Shown here: piece by piece, positions 1 to 8,213 of the stretch
Layout: each line of letters starts with the position of its first letter
Numbering within the stretch: the first letter of the stretch is position 1
Assembly (NCBI GenBank): GCA_006969385.1
Contig: CP030884.1
Location: 4,086,249 to 4,150,248, forward strand
Length of the DNA stretch: 64,000 bases
DNA from: Planctomycetaceae bacterium
GTDB taxonomy: Bacteria; Planctomycetota; Phycisphaerae; UBA1845; UTPLA1
Direction of reading: 5' to 3'
Translations under genes and position numbers: made by a program
The notes under the pieces: generated by a model
Told to the model about the DNA's origin: nothing
Seen by the model: only the letters and a program-made list of their open reading frames with translations
Databases searched by the model: none

Positions 1-675
1 GGTGAAGCGCTTGATTTGTTCGACGTTGGTGATGGGCATGATGCCGGGAATGATCGGTATGCCGATGCCCGCCTTGCGCGCTCGGGCGACAAAATCAAAG
101 TAGTGTTGATTATCGAAGAACAGCTGCGTGACGAGAAACTGTGCGCCGGCGTCGACTTTCTTCCTTAAATTTTCAAAGTCGCGGTCGAGATCGCGCTCCC
201 CGGAAGGGCTGATGCATTCAATATGTCCTTCCGGATAGCAAGCGCCGCCGACGCAGAAGCGGTTTGACTCCCGCACGAATTCCGTCAGCTCATTGGCGTA
301 AGCGAAGCCGTCTGCCGGTGCGACGAATGCCTCCTCACCCTTGGGTGGATCGCCGCGCAAGGCCAGCACGTTTTCAACGCCCGCCTCGTGTAGGCGATGT
401 AAGATCGATGAGATCTCTTCACGCGACGAACCGACGCACGTGAGGTGCGCCATGGCTGTTAGCCCGTGATGACGCTGGATTTCGCCAACCAAATCGATCG
501 TGCGATCGCGCGTGCTGCCACCGGCCCCGTAGGTGACTGAGACGAACGTCGGCCGCAAGTCGCGCAAGCCGCGAATGGTATCGCGCAACGACTCGAGCCC
601 TTTTTCCGTCTTGGGCGGAAAGAACTCGAAGGAAAAACACGGGCGTCCGGTGGAAAGCAAATCGCGAATATGCAT
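1..675 (-). CDS. metF: Methylenetetrahydrofolate reductase, N-terminal 225 residues (runs off window)
   Basis: MetF reduces 5,10-methylene-THF to 5-methyl-THF with an FAD cofactor in the cytoplasm, supplying methyl groups for methionine synthesis. Translation from the ATG at 675 begins MHIRDLL and shows the family signature FEFFPPK near residue 17, then FVSVTYGAGGSTRD, and near the window edge GIPIIPGIMPITN, all characteristic of MetF. Reading is open to base 1, so the C-terminal part (usual length about 290 residues) lies outside the window. No clear Shine-Dalgarno is visible upstream of the ATG. The neighbour upstream on the same strand is a glutathione-peroxidase lipoprotein with no evident pathway link. 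Identification is secure; the exact start is fairly secure because the N-terminus matches the family's. Confidence 0.93.
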   Translation of the reverse strand, partial: MHIRDLLSTGRPCFSFEFFPPKTEKGLESLRDTIRGLRDLRPTFVSVTYGAGGSTRDRTIDLVGEIQRHHGLTAMAHLTCVGSSREEISSILHRLHEAGVENVLALRGDPPKGEEAFVAPADGFAYANELTEFVRESNRFCVGGACYPEGHIECISPSGERDLDRDFENLRKKVDAGAQFLVTQLFFDNQHYFDFVARARKAGIGIPIIPGIMPITNVEQIKRFT

Positions 676-760
676 GTTGGTGTTGTTTAAGCGGTTGGAG
701 CGGGCAGTTGGCCGCCGCCGACTATCGGTCGGCGGCCACGATTGACCACAAGATTTGCGT

Positions 761-1492
761 CTAAGAATCCTTCTTATCCGGCTGTTCTTTGTCGCCGTCT
801 TTGTCCTTTTCTTTTTCTTCTTTGCGCTGCTTGGCCAATGGTGAGTCGGCGGGAATTTCCTTCGCCAATTGTTTTTCGAGGCTGGCCACGAGGTCTTCAT
901 CGAGCGGCTTGGTGCGCGGGCCGAAGCGGTCGATCACCTTACCGTCGCGGTCGATGAGAAACTTGCCGAAGTTCCACTTGATGCTACCGCCGTGATTGTG
1001 ATCGGCCTTCTTATCGGTAAGGTACTTGTAGAGATCGCACTGATCCTTGCCCTTGACCGAAATCTTGCTGAACATCGGAAACGTCACGCCATAGTTCTTG
1101 CGGCAGAATTGCTTGATCTCTTCATCGCTGCCGGGTTCCTGCCCCAGAAAGTTGTTGGCGGGGAAGCCCAAGATTTCGAAACCTCTGTCGTGATACTTGT
1201 CGTAGAGCTTTTGCAGTTCATCGTATTGCGGCGTTAGACCACACTTGGAGGCGACGTTAACCATCAAAATCACGTTGCCGTGATACTGACGCAGGTCCTG
1301 TTCTTTGCCCTCGATATCATCCATCTTAAATTGCAGCGCAGGCATGGCGATTTTCTTTTCCTTCTTGGGCGTTTCGTCTTTTTGTTCTTCCTTAGGGGCG
1401 GGCTTTTCCGGATTGGCACAGGCCGGCAGCGCGATCAGGCACGCCACTAGGCAACTGCTGTAAACACGTTGGCGAAGAATCTGCCACTGCAT
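761..1492 (-). CDS. Glutathione peroxidase-family lipoprotein (Cys type)
   Basis: This is a thiol peroxidase of the GPx fold that reduces peroxides, here predicted to sit in the envelope. I chose the ATG at 1492, which follows AAAGGGAA, over an upstream ATG at 1552. The protein is then 243 residues with a hydrophobic signal and an LPAC lipobox (Cys25), so probably a lipoprotein. The GPx domain covers about 50-215: peroxidatic Cys84 in ASKCGLTPQ (Cys, not selenocysteine), Gln118 in FLGQEPGS, and Trp173-Asn174 in KWNFGKFL complete the catalytic tetrad. A Lys/Glu linker (31-48) and a highly charged Lys/Glu/Asp C-tail (about 220-243) flank the domain. Bacterial GPx of this type usually use thioredoxin as reductant; that is family knowledge, not visible here. 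Confidence 0.9.
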   Translation of the reverse strand: MQWQILRQRVYSSCLVACLIALPACANPEKPAPKEEQKDETPKKEKKIAMPALQFKMDDIEGKEQDLRQYHGNVILMVNVASKCGLTPQYDELQKLYDKYHDRGFEILGFPANNFLGQEPGSDEEIKQFCRKNYGVTFPMFSKISVKGKDQCDLYKYLTDKKADHNHGGSIKWNFGKFLIDRDGKVIDRFGPRTKPLDEDLVASLEKQLAKEIPADSPLAKQRKEEKEKDKDGDKEQPDKKDS

Positions 1493-1601
1493 GATGTTCC
1501 CTTTCTTGTTGGTATTCGATTGCATTCTGCGAGGCGGTAACGTCAGCGTCAATGCGATGAGGTTTTGACACCCGGCGGCGATCAGCCTTACGCTTTAATT
1601 T

Positions 1602-2327
1602 ATGTCTGTTACGGCGATCATCCCCGCGCGGTATGCATCAACTCGGTTGCCCGGTAAGCCTCTACTGGCTGAAACGGGCAAGCCGCTGGTTCAACACGTT
1701 TACGAACGCGTGGCCGCGGTCGCCGGTGTCGACCGGGTCTTGGTCGCGACCGACGACGAACGGATTGTAGCCGCGGTAGAGTCCTTTTCCGGCGAGGTCG
1801 TCCTTACCCGTGCCGATCATCCGACAGGTACCGACCGCATCGCGGAGGTTGCGGCGAATCTCGATGCCGAACTCGTTTTAAACGTACAGGGCGACGAGCC
1901 GGAGATCGACGGGGATCACCTGCAGGCGTTGATCGATCGTATGAATGCGGGGGCCGAGATGGGGACGTTGGCGTGCCCATTTCCCGAAGACGCCGACCCG
2001 GCCGATCCCAACGCGGTAAAGGTAGTGGTGGATCGTAGGGGGCGGGCGATGTATTTCTCTCGCGCGCTGGTGCCGTATCCGCGTGATCCGCAAGATGCGG
2101 TGCGACCGTTGTTGCACATCGGTGTCTATGCTTACCGTCGTGCATTTTTGTTGAAGTTTGCCACGTGGCCCGTCACGCCGATGGAGCGCTGCGAAAAGCT
2201 CGAACAGTTGCGGGCACTAGAAACTGGCGTGGCGATTGAAGTCGTGACGGTATCGCACGCCGCGCCGGGGATCGACACGCCCGCTGATTATGCAGCGTTC
2301 GTTAAGCGGTTGGCGGCAAATAGATAA
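1602..2327 (+). CDS. kdsB: 3-deoxy-manno-octulosonate cytidylyltransferase
   Basis: KdsB activates KDO with CTP to CMP-KDO for the inner core of lipopolysaccharide, in the cytoplasm. The 241-residue length matches the family. The N-terminus has the nucleotide-binding signature IPARYASTRLPGKPL (residues 7-21); LVATDDERI, the LNVQGDEPEI motif and PMERCEKLEQLRALE near the C-terminus are also typical. The gene stands alone, divergent from the GPx gene with about 110 bp between the start sites. No strong Shine-Dalgarno precedes the ATG. Its presence implies that the organism makes KDO-containing LPS and so has a Gram-negative envelope. Confidence 0.96.
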   Translation: MSVTAIIPARYASTRLPGKPLLAETGKPLVQHVYERVAAVAGVDRVLVATDDERIVAAVESFSGEVVLTRADHPTGTDRIAEVAANLDAELVLNVQGDEPEIDGDHLQALIDRMNAGAEMGTLACPFPEDADPADPNAVKVVVDRRGRAMYFSRALVPYPRDPQDAVRPLLHIGVYAYRRAFLLKFATWPVTPMERCEKLEQLRALETGVAIEVVTVSHAAPGIDTPADYAAFVKRLAANR

Positions 2328-2526
2328 GTGTCGAGCGAGACGGTCGCTATAGGATTAAATAAAATCCACTAGATTTTGCCACCACGATGTGGCGGGGCTA
2401 TTTCCGGTGATCCCTTTGGGATCAAGAGCAAATCTTAACTATCGGCAATCGTGTCAGGGCATATACGAACCACGCAAGGCTATTCTCATGCCAATGTCCT
2501 GCGCCTTCGATAAAAAATTGCATTCA

Positions 2527-5088
2527 TCAATCCAGCAACCGTGCCGGACGCAGGCCGACGGTCGGGTGTCGATAGTTGAGATCGGCGCTGCGTCGCAGCA
2601 GCGTCGGAGCTGCGATAAATGGCTCGCCAAAATCGCCGCCACGAATAATGCGATAACCGCGCTCGCCCCAGCCGGTCAATCGTCGGCCCGTGATCGGGTC
2701 GACGGGATGATCGAACTTCGCGAAGGCATCGTCGCACCATTCGGCGACGTTGCCGGTCATGCCGACGATGCCGAATGCATTGCTTTCGAGCCGATCGACG
2801 GATTTGTGAACATTTTGATGGGACGCGGACTGCGAGATTTGATCGCTGCCGATCGGTAAGTTCGGCGCGCAAGCGGCTTGCCACTGTGCTTCGGAAGGCA
2901 AGACGCACCCCAATTGCCAGAGCACTTCAAACGCCTCGGTCCACGAAATGTTTTCGACTGGATGGAGCAAAGTGACGTCGTTGGCACCCGCATATTCCGG
3001 GTAGAAGCGGCTGGGGTTGTTGAGCCGATACTCCTGCCATTGACCCTGCGTCATTTCATACTTGGAAAGGAAGTACGGTGCCATCGGAAGGTCGTTGAGA
3101 AATTGGTACTCCATCGCGGTGAGATAGTCGGACCGCAGCGGATACGTTTCCGGCATATCGATGAACGGCGGGCAAGTCATCACGGCCGGATTTCCCGGCA
3201 TGAGTACGAACACCAAGGCGCTGCGCTCGGTTATGATCAATCGACCTTCGCTATCGCGTTTTGGGATGTCTCCGGTTTGCAGAAAAGCGAATTCCCACAG
3301 ACCCGATTGCGGATCGGGGCCCAACGGTACCAAGCCAATTTGCTCCCTGATTCGTAAACCGCGATACATCGGACACCGCGACGTATCGGCGATCGATGCA
3401 ATCGCGTTCTTCCATTCCGATTGGTGGTTCAAAATCGATTGTTCGTAAACCGTCTTGGCAAAACGCAAGCGCCGACGGACGCGGGATGTATCGCCAATGA
3501 CGGGTTCGAAGAACTCGCTGAGTTCGTTGACGAGTTCGACAAGCACTTCGTGTTCGATCAGATCCGCGGGATCGTCAAAGCGGCAAATGTGATCGCGCGG
3601 TATTTGGTAAAATAGCCAGGTGCTTTGATCGTTTAAGTGCCAGATTTCGGCTTCGATTTCCTCCTGCCGAATCTCGTCTTGCGGTGTTAAAGTTTTTTTG
3701 GATTCGAGCGCGCGCAATTCGTTCTCCAATTCGCGAATGCGCATCTTGATCTCGAATCTTTCTTCCGACTGACGGGAAACCTCTAAGTTACTCTGCTTGT
3801 ATAAGTTCTTCTCGCTGGCGCGCTCGTGCAGTTCATCCAACTGTGCGCGGTAGAGTTGCAAGCGCGCACGGAACGTCTCGGCTCGATCCAACCAATGTTC
3901 CATCGGCAAGATGTTGGCTGGGATCGCGGGATACAATCGATCCGCTTCCGCTTTCATGCGCGCCAGCTCTCGTACGTCGGCCAGGCGTCGAAAATCCGCT
4001 AATCGTTCCTGTGCCAGGCGCGACGAGCGGGTGGTTAGAACCAATGCCAGCAGCATGATGGTGAAGACCGCACCAAGGCTGTATGCCAGCGAGCGATTGC
4101 GGCGGGCGAATTTTCGAATGCGATAACCGGCGCTGGCGGGGCGGGCCTGAATCGGTTCGTGATTGAGGAATCGTCGAATGTCGGAGGCGAGATCGGCGGC
4201 CGACTGGTAGCGGCGCTCGGGCTCTTTCTCCAGCGACTTAAGGATGATCGTCTCGACATCGCCGCGCAAATCGCGATCCAACAAGCTTAGCCGCGTCGGT
4301 TCCTCATTTTGAATGGCCGCGATGGCTTGCGGGATCGAACGCCGATTGACGGAAAACGGATGGCGACCGGTCAGGATGCGATAACTCAACACGCCCAAGG
4401 CGTACACATCGCTACGCGCATCGATGGCTCCCGGTTGATCCGCCACCTGCTCGGGGCTCATGAACGGCAACGTGCCGACCATCTTGCGCGCTTCGGTCAC
4501 CATCGTACCCGCGCCGGCGTTGGCTTCGGTCACGCGCGCCACACCGAAGTCGAGAATTTTCGGCTGACCGTCGCGGGCGACGAGAATATTGCTGGGCTTC
4601 AAATCGCGATGGACGATTTTCTTCTGATGGGCGTGATCGACGGCGTCGCAGACCTTGGCGATCAACATGAGACGGTCGCGCAGGTCGAGTTTTTGTTCGT
4701 CGCAGTAATCCGTCAATGGCAGGCCGTCGACCAGTTCCATCGCGAAGAATGGCTGCGGTCCATAACCGAAGTCGTCCATGCCCGCTTCGTAGATTTGGGC
4801 GATTCCGATGTGATGCAGGCGACCCAATACTTGCGCTTCGCGCTCGAAGCGGCGCAGCATCGCGCCGGACACCATGGTGGCGCGAAGTACCTTTAGGGCG
4901 ACTTCGCGCTCGGGGCGTACTTGCCGCGCCCGATAGACAATTCCCATGCCGCCGCGGCCCAATACCTCGACCACTTGGAAGTCACCGATTCTTTCGGGCC
5001 CGCTGCGACTGGCCTTTTCAGCATCGTCGACTTGTCGCATCACATCCGCGATCAGCGAGCGATCGATATCTGGCGGATGGCTGGCCAT
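2527..5088 (-). CDS. Membrane Ser/Thr protein kinase with C-terminal FGE-sulfatase-type domain
   Basis: An 853-residue Hanks-type kinase. The kinase domain is at about 36-308: Gly loop GRGGMGIVY (44-52), Lys66 in VALKVL, HRDLKPSNIL with catalytic Asp162, DFG at 180-182 and an SPEQ segment, so it looks catalytically intact. One membrane helix follows (about 333-353), then a charged coiled-coil region (about 355-500) and a C-terminal formylglycine-generating-enzyme-type domain (about 640-850; SKYEMTQGQW, VENISWTEAF, GMTGNVAEWCDD, RIIRGGDFGE). The usual pair of FGE catalytic cysteines after the RGG motif is absent, so this domain probably senses or binds rather than oxidises. The sigma-factor gene ends 11 bp upstream, so both are probably co-transcribed; coupling of an ECF sigma factor to a kinase is common in Planctomycetota. 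Targets are unknown. Confidence 0.9.
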   Translation of the reverse strand: MASHPPDIDRSLIADVMRQVDDAEKASRSGPERIGDFQVVEVLGRGGMGIVYRARQVRPEREVALKVLRATMVSGAMLRRFEREAQVLGRLHHIGIAQIYEAGMDDFGYGPQPFFAMELVDGLPLTDYCDEQKLDLRDRLMLIAKVCDAVDHAHQKKIVHRDLKPSNILVARDGQPKILDFGVARVTEANAGAGTMVTEARKMVGTLPFMSPEQVADQPGAIDARSDVYALGVLSYRILTGRHPFSVNRRSIPQAIAAIQNEEPTRLSLLDRDLRGDVETIILKSLEKEPERRYQSAADLASDIRRFLNHEPIQARPASAGYRIRKFARRNRSLAYSLGAVFTIMLLALVLTTRSSRLAQERLADFRRLADVRELARMKAEADRLYPAIPANILPMEHWLDRAETFRARLQLYRAQLDELHERASEKNLYKQSNLEVSRQSEERFEIKMRIRELENELRALESKKTLTPQDEIRQEEIEAEIWHLNDQSTWLFYQIPRDHICRFDDPADLIEHEVLVELVNELSEFFEPVIGDTSRVRRRLRFAKTVYEQSILNHQSEWKNAIASIADTSRCPMYRGLRIREQIGLVPLGPDPQSGLWEFAFLQTGDIPKRDSEGRLIITERSALVFVLMPGNPAVMTCPPFIDMPETYPLRSDYLTAMEYQFLNDLPMAPYFLSKYEMTQGQWQEYRLNNPSRFYPEYAGANDVTLLHPVENISWTEAFEVLWQLGCVLPSEAQWQAACAPNLPIGSDQISQSASHQNVHKSVDRLESNAFGIVGMTGNVAEWCDDAFAKFDHPVDPITGRRLTGWGERGYRIIRGGDFGEPFIAAPTLLRRSADLNYRHPTVGLRPARLLD

Positions 5089-5099
5089 GGTGCGGTTAC

Positions 5100-5741
5100 T
5101 CAGGAGTCGGATTGGGAGGGTAACGGGCGCGAGAAACTAAAGAAGCGGGAACCGGTTCCCATGATGGTTTCGAGTTTGCGCAAAGCGCGAATTCTCAACA
5201 GATGAACGGCCCCGGAGGTACGGCCCATTTCCTTGGCAATCTCGCTGACCGAATGACCGTCCAGAAAGTGCTGCTTGATGACGGTACGGTAGTCGGTCGG
5301 CAGGCGTTCGATTTCGCTTTCGAGCAAGGCGCGCACTTCGTTCATCGCTGCATGGCGCGAGGGCGTGGCACCGCCTGCCTGGAAGAGACCGAATAATGCT
5401 TCGGGCGATTCGTCGGACGACGTACGTTCGACGCGTTTATCGGGGTGTGGCCGTTTGGCTCGTTCGAGTGCCTGAATCGCGTCGCGGAGATTGTTGTTTG
5501 CGATGCGTCGCAACCATCTGCGAAACGACGGGCCATTACCTGTGAAGCGATCGATCTGCTCGAACGCTTCGAAGTACGTGACCTGCATAACGTCGTTGGG
5601 TTCGAGAACGGATTGCCATTTTGGGTTGATTTGCAATCCCGCCCGCACGATGGGACCGTGCCGAAGCAACAGTTCCCCCAACGCTTCCTTGTCGCCGCCT
5701 TTGGCCGCAACGAGCAGGCTTTCATCCGTCCTTGCATCCAT
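5100..5741 (-). CDS. ECF-type RNA polymerase sigma factor
   Basis: A 213-residue sigma-70 family protein from the ATG at 5741; an in-frame GTG lies one codon upstream. Region 2 spans about residues 20-95 (LLRHGPIVR, EPNDVMQVTYFEAFEQIDRF, FRRWLRRIANNNLRDAIQ). Region 4 spans about 145-195, with the helix-turn-helix HSVSEIAKEMGRTSGAVHL. Region 3 is missing, as in ECF factors. The gene lies 11 bp before the membrane kinase and 48 bp after the cyclophilin lipoprotein gene, all on the minus strand. I see no anti-sigma gene, so control through the kinase is the natural hypothesis. It probably directs transcription of an unknown regulon. Confidence 0.92.
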   Translation of the reverse strand: MDARTDESLLVAAKGGDKEALGELLLRHGPIVRAGLQINPKWQSVLEPNDVMQVTYFEAFEQIDRFTGNGPSFRRWLRRIANNNLRDAIQALERAKRPHPDKRVERTSSDESPEALFGLFQAGGATPSRHAAMNEVRALLESEIERLPTDYRTVIKQHFLDGHSVSEIAKEMGRTSGAVHLLRIRALRKLETIMGTGSRFFSFSRPLPSQSDS

Positions 5742-5789
5742 CACATCAGTTTAGCACGACGGCGAAAAAATCGCCCCCTGTTAGGTCGC

Positions 5790-7472
5790 TTATTCGCGTT
5801 CCGCACTGATCAACAGCACGTCTTCGACAGGCGTCTCACCGTTTAGTTCGACTGCGGCAATGGCGTCGACAACACCGAGCCCTTCGACGACTTCGGCAAA
5901 GACGGTAAAGCCGCCGTTTTGATTGTCCAAGTTCTCCGAGTTGTCGTCGAGATTGAAGAAGAACTGCGACGTTGCCGAGTCAGGATCGCCGCCGAGCTTG
6001 GCCATCGCGACGGTACCGCGCAGGTTGCTGCGGTCGGGGCTGAACTCATTCACGATCGGATCGCGCAAGCCATCCTGTCGGACCATGCCGGGCAAGAACC
6101 CGCCGCCCTGTACGACAAAGTCGGGCACGACGCGGTGGAAGATCGTGCCGTCGTAGAAGTCGTCTTCCACGTATTGCAAAAAATTCTCGGTGGTGACGGG
6201 GGCGTCGTCCACGAGTTCGATCACGATCTCGCCAAGTGATGTGGTAAGGCGCACGCGGTTTTCGGTGACGACGCGAATGCCGGCTGCGAGCGTTGCCGTG
6301 TTACCATCCGGATTTCTGATTTCAATCGTGTAGTTGCCCAGTGCCGCTCCGCTGAGATCAAACGTCGCCAAGAGATTGGTCATGGAGATAAACGTGGTTG
6401 TCGTGGCCTCTATGCGGTTCGTGCCTTGCACCAACGTCGCGACGGCGCCGTCTTCAAAGTTCTCACCCTCGATAGCCACATCGGTCACGACCGAGTCGAC
6501 CTCGCCGATCTCGGTATCCGAGCTACGCACAAAGGGCTCGCTGCCTGTGACATCCACGACCTGCGTTGCGGTGGCTGTGTTACCGAGCGAATCGCGTACG
6601 GTCAGCGTGACCGTGTAATCGTCGGGCACGGCATACAGGTGCGAAACGGATACACCTTGTTCTTCATCGCTGCCGTCGCCGAAGTCCCAGGTAAAGGTGA
6701 GTTGATTGGATGCTTCTTCGCCGTCCAGCGTGCCTTCGCCGACGAAGTTAAAGCGCAGGCGATTGTTGGTATCTTCCGTCGCGGTAAACGAGACGCCCGG
6801 CGTACTGTTGACCAAAACGATCAGCGACGCGGTTCCCGTCACACCATCATTGTCGGTTACGGTCAGCCGAACGGGGTAACGTCCGGCGCGTGCGTATTCG
6901 TGATCGACCGTCACGCCGGTATCGGTCGCGCCGTCGCCGAATTCCCATCGGTAGGATGCGATGGTGCCGTCCGGGTCGCTGCTGGAGGCAGCGTTGAACC
7001 GCTTGGTTAACGAGATGGGATTGTCATCGTCACCGACGACGTCGGTGCTGGTGAAGCGTGCCGTCGGCGCCCGATTGTTGGCGGCGACGGATACGGGCAA
7101 CTCGGCAATGGCGAGTAACGATGCGGGCTCTTCGAGAATCGGATCGCCCGCCGAAAAGAGATAGGCTCGCACGGTATAGGTGCCGTCATCCGCGAATTGA
7201 TGCGAGACGACTTTTTGTGTCGAAATGGCGCGGGCGGTTAGCGCGCTGCCGTCGCCAAATTCCCACGAGATGCGAACGGCGTCCGGATAGTTGCGCAGAT
7301 CGACATCGAAGCGCATGCGTCGCGCCGACGCGTCGATGTATTCGGCCAACAAGGCGGGCGGCGTGCGCCCGTCAGTGCTGGTGCCGGGGCCGATGGCATC
7401 GCAGCCCTCGACGTTCATGCCCATCCAGACCGTAAGTGCGAGCCCGAGGAACGCTAACGATTTGCGTGTCAT
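5790..7472 (-). CDS. Secreted PKD-domain protein with C-terminal cyclophilin (peptidyl-prolyl isomerase)
   Basis: The ATG at 7472 has a GGAGGGGA ribosome-binding site and starts a hydrophobic signal, giving 560 residues; a longer ORF from 7592 lacks such a site. Cys24 (in VEGC) may be lipidated, though the lipobox is imperfect. Three PKD/Ig-like domains follow at about 40-130, 135-222 and 228-308 (repeated W-FGDG motifs). An IPT/TIG-like domain is at about 315-402 and a cyclophilin-type PPIase domain at about 406-558 (TSLGEIVIEL, TIFHRVVPDFVVQGGGF, SQFFFNL). The isomerase probably helps fold or remodel exported proteins while the PKD stalk presents it. It sits upstream of the sigma/kinase pair on the same strand with a 48-bp gap and may share its transcript. 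Confidence 0.88.
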   Translation of the reverse strand: MTRKSLAFLGLALTVWMGMNVEGCDAIGPGTSTDGRTPPALLAEYIDASARRMRFDVDLRNYPDAVRISWEFGDGSALTARAISTQKVVSHQFADDGTYTVRAYLFSAGDPILEEPASLLAIAELPVSVAANNRAPTARFTSTDVVGDDDNPISLTKRFNAASSSDPDGTIASYRWEFGDGATDTGVTVDHEYARAGRYPVRLTVTDNDGVTGTASLIVLVNSTPGVSFTATEDTNNRLRFNFVGEGTLDGEEASNQLTFTWDFGDGSDEEQGVSVSHLYAVPDDYTVTLTVRDSLGNTATATQVVDVTGSEPFVRSSDTEIGEVDSVVTDVAIEGENFEDGAVATLVQGTNRIEATTTTFISMTNLLATFDLSGAALGNYTIEIRNPDGNTATLAAGIRVVTENRVRLTTSLGEIVIELVDDAPVTTENFLQYVEDDFYDGTIFHRVVPDFVVQGGGFLPGMVRQDGLRDPIVNEFSPDRSNLRGTVAMAKLGGDPDSATSQFFFNLDDNSENLDNQNGGFTVFAEVVEGLGVVDAIAAVELNGETPVEDVLLISAERE

Positions 7473-8213
7473 GAACAGTCCCCTCCGCGGGTTGGCTGTT
7501 GTGAAAAGGTTACTGACCGAGGTTTGCCGATCGTTGGCGACGGTGCCACTGGGGCCCGGGTCGAGAGGCTCGGCGTATCCAATGGTATGCAACGTGGGGC
7601 GACCATGTCAGCAAGGGGGGCAGATTGGAATGGAGACGAAAGCCGCGTATCGGACACGCGTTTTGGCGATCGAAAGCTGGTGGGCGATGACCACAACGCT
7701 TTCCGACCAATATGGCCGGACGCGATCGGGGCATGAGCGTGGTAAAGCTTTATCTTGTATAGATTTACGGAATGGCGACAGAGTCTAAATTATGGAAAGA
7801 AGGGGCGACGAATTGACGTAAGTCCTTATTCTACATTCCCAGCTAAATCAGCCCAATAACCGACAGCACGAGTCCGTGATATCTATCAGATGACCATCAA
7901 ATATAGCGTTACGGAGAATTTTGCAACACGCAGAATCAGCCGCGACGATCCTTCACACACCCACTCATGAATCCAGCGATGGACCGGGCTTTTCGATCCT
8001 TACGTGCGCGGCACGTCATCCCGTTTCGCGCCGTTGTCGAGCATGGAAAAGTTGCCGCGCACGATCTTGCGCTGGTTCGCCGACGGCCGTCCACCGTGAG
8101 GGCTGGGTGATTAATCAGGAATGCGTTTCAAGAGCCAATCGAGTAGTTCGGCCGCGCTTGTGAGCATTCCAACGACTGAGAGCGAAACCCGATTTGGGTG
8201 TCGGCGATTGGTT
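7473..8213. other. 741-bp intergenic region, no gene recognised
   Basis: This region lies between the end of the helicase gene and the start of the PKD-cyclophilin gene, both on the minus strand, so it presumably contains the latter's promoter. Short open frames occur on both strands, but none has a ribosome-binding site or recognisable protein motif. I see no tRNA, hairpin terminator or repeat that I could defend. Confidence 0.5.

Noticed and set aside
5761..5775. GGCGA-AAAAA-TCGCC small hairpin between the cyclophilin and sigma genes
   Set aside because: The A/T bases lie in the loop, the stem is only five base pairs and there is no T-run, so it was not called a terminator.
7921..8163. 80-codon plus-strand frame between the helicase and cyclophilin genes
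   Set aside because: No start signal or domain; antisense to the probable leader of the minus-strand genes.
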